Made by a program: the position numbers and the translations under genes. Below the pieces are notes generated by a model. The model saw only the letters and a list, made by a program, of their open reading frames with translations, ran no database searches and had not been told where the DNA came from. From a virus, in IMG/VR virus record IMGVR_UViG_3300037488_000189, positions 1-42,809 of that record: DNA of 42,809 nt; one strand, written 5' to 3'. Shown piece after piece: positions 40,606 through 42,809 of this stretch. Every line of letters starts with the position of its first letter. The stretch's first letter is position 1.

Positions 40606-40944
40606 TTATGCTTCTGCTGGTGCCCAAGGCAATGGGGCTGATACTGGGCTAACCGGAGGGTTTGCTTGTGAATCAATCTGACCTTGAATACAAGCCTCTA
40701 GGTTTGATACTCCGTCAACGCCCAATCCTTCTTGAATCCAACCGATAACGATGTCATTGGTTAAGTCCTCATAAGGAACGAAAGGAGATACTGACTCCGT
40801 ATTAAAACGGGCGATGTTAGAAAGGGATGCAGAATAAGTTGAGTCAACGCCTACTACTTCATAGTTGGCAATAACCACATAGTTTTGTTCCCCTGCGATT
40901 GTTTCTGTGTAAAGGGCAGTTACCGCCCAAGTGTAAGTTGTCAT
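40606..40944 (-). CDS. DUF7936-type small phage protein, 112 aa
   Basis: MTTYTWAVTALYTETIAGEQ, NYVVIANYEVVGVDSTYSAS, VPYEDLTNDIVIGWIQEGLG, NLEACIQGQIDSQANPPVSP and a Trp-Pro end. The pattern (TYxWxVxxxY...YVV...Y.V.GVD..Y.aS...F..y..Lt.d.viGWvqe.LG...leacvqgqIdsQ.nPPvSP) matches a very widespread small protein of aquatic phages, in my recollection named DUF7936; its role is not known. Located after the repeat fibre with a TAAATTCG box 4 nt upstream. Confidence 0.7.
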   Translation of the reverse strand: MTTYTWAVTALYTETIAGEQNYVVIANYEVVGVDSTYSASLSNIARFNTESVSPFVPYEDLTNDIVIGWIQEGLGVDGVSNLEACIQGQIDSQANPPVSPVSAPLPWAPAEA

Positions 40945-40948
40945 ATTG

Positions 40949-40956
40949 CGAATTTA
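40949..40956 (-). promoter_or_regulatory. TAAATTCG promoter box, 4 nt before the 112-aa gene
   Basis: One mismatch to TAnnTTTG. The tail CGCAATATG resembles TTTGCAATATG before the repeat fibre at 42771, supporting a shared element. Confidence 0.45.
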
Positions 40957-40962
40957 GTTATT

Positions 40963-42771
40963 TTATGCCTTAAGTAAAATTTTGTATGCAGTGCCATTAA
41001 TACGAACACTCCAAGTTGTATCCGATACGACTACTTCGGTTGTTACTGCACCTGCATTAGTTCCCGCACTACCAAAAACGGCTTGGTTGTTTCCTGTGGC
41101 TACTGCATTGTAACCTAAAATTAGTGAGCCACTAAAATTGCTTGTACTTGTATTCCAACCAACCGATGTGTTATCATTACCAGTTGTTTGGTCTGTACCC
41201 GCATCACCACTATTATTATATCCTACAAATGTATTCCCCGCACCCGTTGTATTCTTGTAACCCGCGTAGTTTCCTATAAATGTGTTTTGATTTCCCGTTG
41301 ATAATTTACCCGCTTGATAACCAAAAGCAGAAATATCGGAACTCGTATTACTAAACCCCGCCTCAAAACCTACGGCTGTGTTGCTGGAGGCGGTGTTGAA
41401 GGCTAAGGCACTCCTACCGATTGCGGTATTATTACTTCCGCTTATGTTATTAAATAACGCACTACGACCTAAAGCAGTATTATCACTACCCGTTGTATTT
41501 AGAACGGCAGAATTTAATCCTAAAGCAGTATTATTACTACCCGTTATATTTGCATTTAATGATTGATAACCTACTGCAGTATTATCTGTACCCGTTGTGT
41601 TTGACCTTAACGCTACATAACCTATTGCAACTAATCCATCACCACTCGTATTGATTAACCCCGCCTCGTAACCTACGGCGGTATTGTTGGAGGCGGTATT
41701 GTTGAATAGAGAATTTCTACCTATTGATGTATTATTTGAACCTGTCGAATTATTTAACAAAGAACCACGACCCAAAGCAACATTACCCGAACCCGTTGTA
41801 TTGTAAATCATAGATTGAGAACCAATAGCGGTATTACCTTCACCCGTTGTATTGGCACTTAAAGTAATATATCCAAAAGCATCATTTTTATCACCCGTAC
41901 TTAATCTTAACGCTTGGTAACCAACTGCGGTAACTTCCACCCCACTCGTATTACTAAACCCCGCCTCAAAACCTACGGCTGTGTTGTTGGAGGCGGTGTT
42001 GTTGCGTAGTGAACTCATACCAACTGCGGTATTATTAGCACCCGACACGTTACTACTTAATGCACTACGACCTAAACCCGTATTGTTATCACCATTGATA
42101 TTTGAAAGCATAGAGAATAAACCTATTGCAGTATTATCAACTCCCGTTGTAGTTGACGACATACTTTGATAACCAACAGCAGTATTATCGTTGGCTGTGG
42201 TATTTGCTATTAACGCATCTACACCTACTGCGGTGTTCAAACTTCCGCTTGTATTTGCCCTTAACGAACGATAACCCAATGCGGTGTTATTGCTATTGGT
42301 GTTGTTTTCAAGTGATAAATACCCTACGCCTGTGTTATTAGTGCCTGTTGAGTTTAAGCGTAACGCCAAAGCGCCTAAGCCTGTGTTACCTGTACCGGTA
42401 CTATTAAACCTATTGGCATGCTTACCTAGAGCTGTATTAAAAGATCCAGTACTATTGGTAAACAAAGCATCATGTCCTATACCGGTATTACTAGCCCCGG
42501 TCGTGTTGGCCGTTAAAGCTGAAGCACCAAAAGCCGCGCTATCTGATCCGGTAGTATTACTATCTAAAGCGCCATCACCAAACGCTGTATTACTGGTGAT
42601 CGCTCCAGCGCCATAGTTGGTGATTGCGGTTGTAGATACCAACAAAGGCAGGTCATTGCCGTTGCCATCAGATAGTCGCTTTAGTGTACCGCTCAGTGGT
42701 AGGTTGTCGCCAATTTTTATCAGCGAAGGGTACGTGTTCTGAGGGGTGGTATTAAATAAGGTTGATCCCAT
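40963..42771 (-). CDS. Repeat-rich long tail fibre, 602 aa (YadA-head-like repeats)
   Basis: The N-terminal attachment domain (about 1-55) is followed by about 24 tandem units of roughly 19-21 residues with consensus NTAxGxxALxxNTTGxx (for example SDNTALGRSALFNNISGSNN), ending in a capped C-terminal domain (about 560-602: VVVSDTTWSVRINGTAYKIL). These NTAxG turns resemble the left-handed beta-roll head repeats of YadA-type trimeric adhesins. The result would be a stiff, probably trimeric shaft or head that exposes Thr/Asn/Ser loops. Higher-order ~100-residue periodicity is also visible. First gene after the TATCTTTG box near the window edge. Confidence 0.75.
   Translation of the reverse strand: MGSTLFNTTPQNTYPSLIKIGDNLPLSGTLKRLSDGNGNDLPLLVSTTAITNYGAGAITSNTAFGDGALDSNTTGSDSAAFGASALTANTTGASNTGIGHDALFTNSTGSFNTALGKHANRFNSTGTGNTGLGALALRLNSTGTNNTGVGYLSLENNTNSNNTALGYRSLRANTSGSLNTAVGVDALIANTTANDNTAVGYQSMSSTTTGVDNTAIGLFSMLSNINGDNNTGLGRSALSSNVSGANNTAVGMSSLRNNTASNNTAVGFEAGFSNTSGVEVTAVGYQALRLSTGDKNDAFGYITLSANTTGEGNTAIGSQSMIYNTTGSGNVALGRGSLLNNSTGSNNTSIGRNSLFNNTASNNTAVGYEAGLINTSGDGLVAIGYVALRSNTTGTDNTAVGYQSLNANITGSNNTALGLNSAVLNTTGSDNTALGRSALFNNISGSNNTAIGRSALAFNTASSNTAVGFEAGFSNTSSDISAFGYQAGKLSTGNQNTFIGNYAGYKNTTGAGNTFVGYNNSGDAGTDQTTGNDNTSVGWNTSTSNFSGSLILGYNAVATGNNQAVFGSAGTNAGAVTTEVVVSDTTWSVRINGTAYKILLKA
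41341..42000 (-). repeat. ~300-bp superrepeats in the fibre gene
   Basis: A block containing AACCCCGCCTC, then ACCTACGGC and TTGGAGGCGGT, occurs three times, with CCCC at 41356, 41659 and 41959 (303 and 300 bp apart). Copies one and three agree almost base for base over about 55 nt. Each encodes ASNNTAVGFEAG-like residues, marking a five-unit superrepeat of the protein. Confidence 0.75.
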
Positions 42772-42775
42772 ATTG

Positions 42776-42783
42776 CAAAGATA
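42776..42783 (-). promoter_or_regulatory. TATCTTTG promoter box, 4 nt before the fibre gene
   Basis: TATCTTTG, then CAAT, then ATG (42771). A TTTG lies 14 nt upstream of the box (ACTTTGTCAC on the minus strand), closer than the normal -33 spacing. Confidence 0.65.
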
Positions 42784-42809
42784 AGAATATTATGTGACAA
42801 AGTAACATA

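Noticed and set aside
40963-42600. CRISPR-like or satellite repeat array
   Set aside because: The periodic DNA is fully explained by tandem 20-residue protein repeats in one long frame; units are diverged and there are no conserved direct repeats with unique spacers.
1-42809. tRNA genes, integrase, attachment sites, insertion sequences, diversity-generating retroelement
   Set aside because: No cloverleaf, recombinase, transposase or reverse-transcriptase sequence was recognised on reading either strand; the adenine-biased template/variable repeat pair of a retroelement was not seen in the fibre genes.

Overview
This window is part of the genome of a tailed bacteriophage (Caudoviricetes) that most likely infects a Bacteroidota host. 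Evidence for the host is indirect: many genes are preceded by the Bacteroidota-type -7 promoter element TAnnTTTG, Shine-Dalgarno signals are weak or absent, and one tail protein carries a BACON domain. The order terminase - portal - scaffold - major capsid - connector/ring proteins - propeller-like tail protein - internal proteins - giant internal protein, without tail-sheath or tape-measure genes, points to a short-tailed virion close to the crAss-like (Crassvirales) plan. That taxonomic placement is inferred from protein style and order, not from a search.

Layout. 1-1084 (+): the 3' part of a class II (B12-dependent) ribonucleotide reductase. 1085-1677: a 593-base non-coding hub with two strong hairpins, alternating TGGTTA/TAACCA and TGCACA motifs, two TATATTTG promoter boxes, a short candidate RNA ending in a terminator, and a U-tract hairpin in the leader of the next gene. 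1678-2962 (+): a small acidic protein and an HTH-metallophosphoesterase. From 2959 to the right edge every gene is on the minus strand, read right to left: repeat-rich fibre, spike-base-like protein, HNH endonuclease and lectin-type fibre (42.8-37.5 kb); a lysis and small-protein cluster with overlapping mini-genes, two holin candidates and a single-gene spanin candidate (37.1-34.0 kb); a double GroES-like co-chaperonin, small and large terminase, portal, scaffold and capsid (33.3-25.2 kb); connector and tail genes including a 1970-aa propeller-BACON-Ig fusion (25.2-15.7 kb); then GNAT, internal virion proteins and a 3380-aa polyvalent protein (15.7-3.0 kb). The two opposing transcription blocks meet tail to tail, and both stop codons share one CTAG at 2959-2962.

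How the parts work together. The co-chaperonin, scaffold, capsid and portal build the head, and the terminase fills it. The connectors and the 1970-aa protein make the short tail, and the fibres bind the host. The three proteins at the end of the late block are probably ejected with the DNA. The giant one looks like a string of effector modules (HDFFGH domain, HEAWE protease-like domain, HhH-GPD-like patch, GNAT-like, ADP-ribosyltransferase-like) separated by a recurring SRSQK-type seam.

The most unusual signals are: (i) TAnnTTTG (or one-mismatch) boxes ending exactly 4 nt, or 7 nt, before the start codon of nine minus-strand genes, which predicts leaderless or near-leaderless late mRNAs; (ii) terminator-promoter cassettes between structural genes; (iii) the SRSQK-partitioned giant protein; and (iv) the regulatory hub at 1.1-1.7 kb. 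Several small genes of 35-58 codons are annotated from direct reading. No tRNA, CRISPR array, integrase, att site or insertion sequence was recognised.
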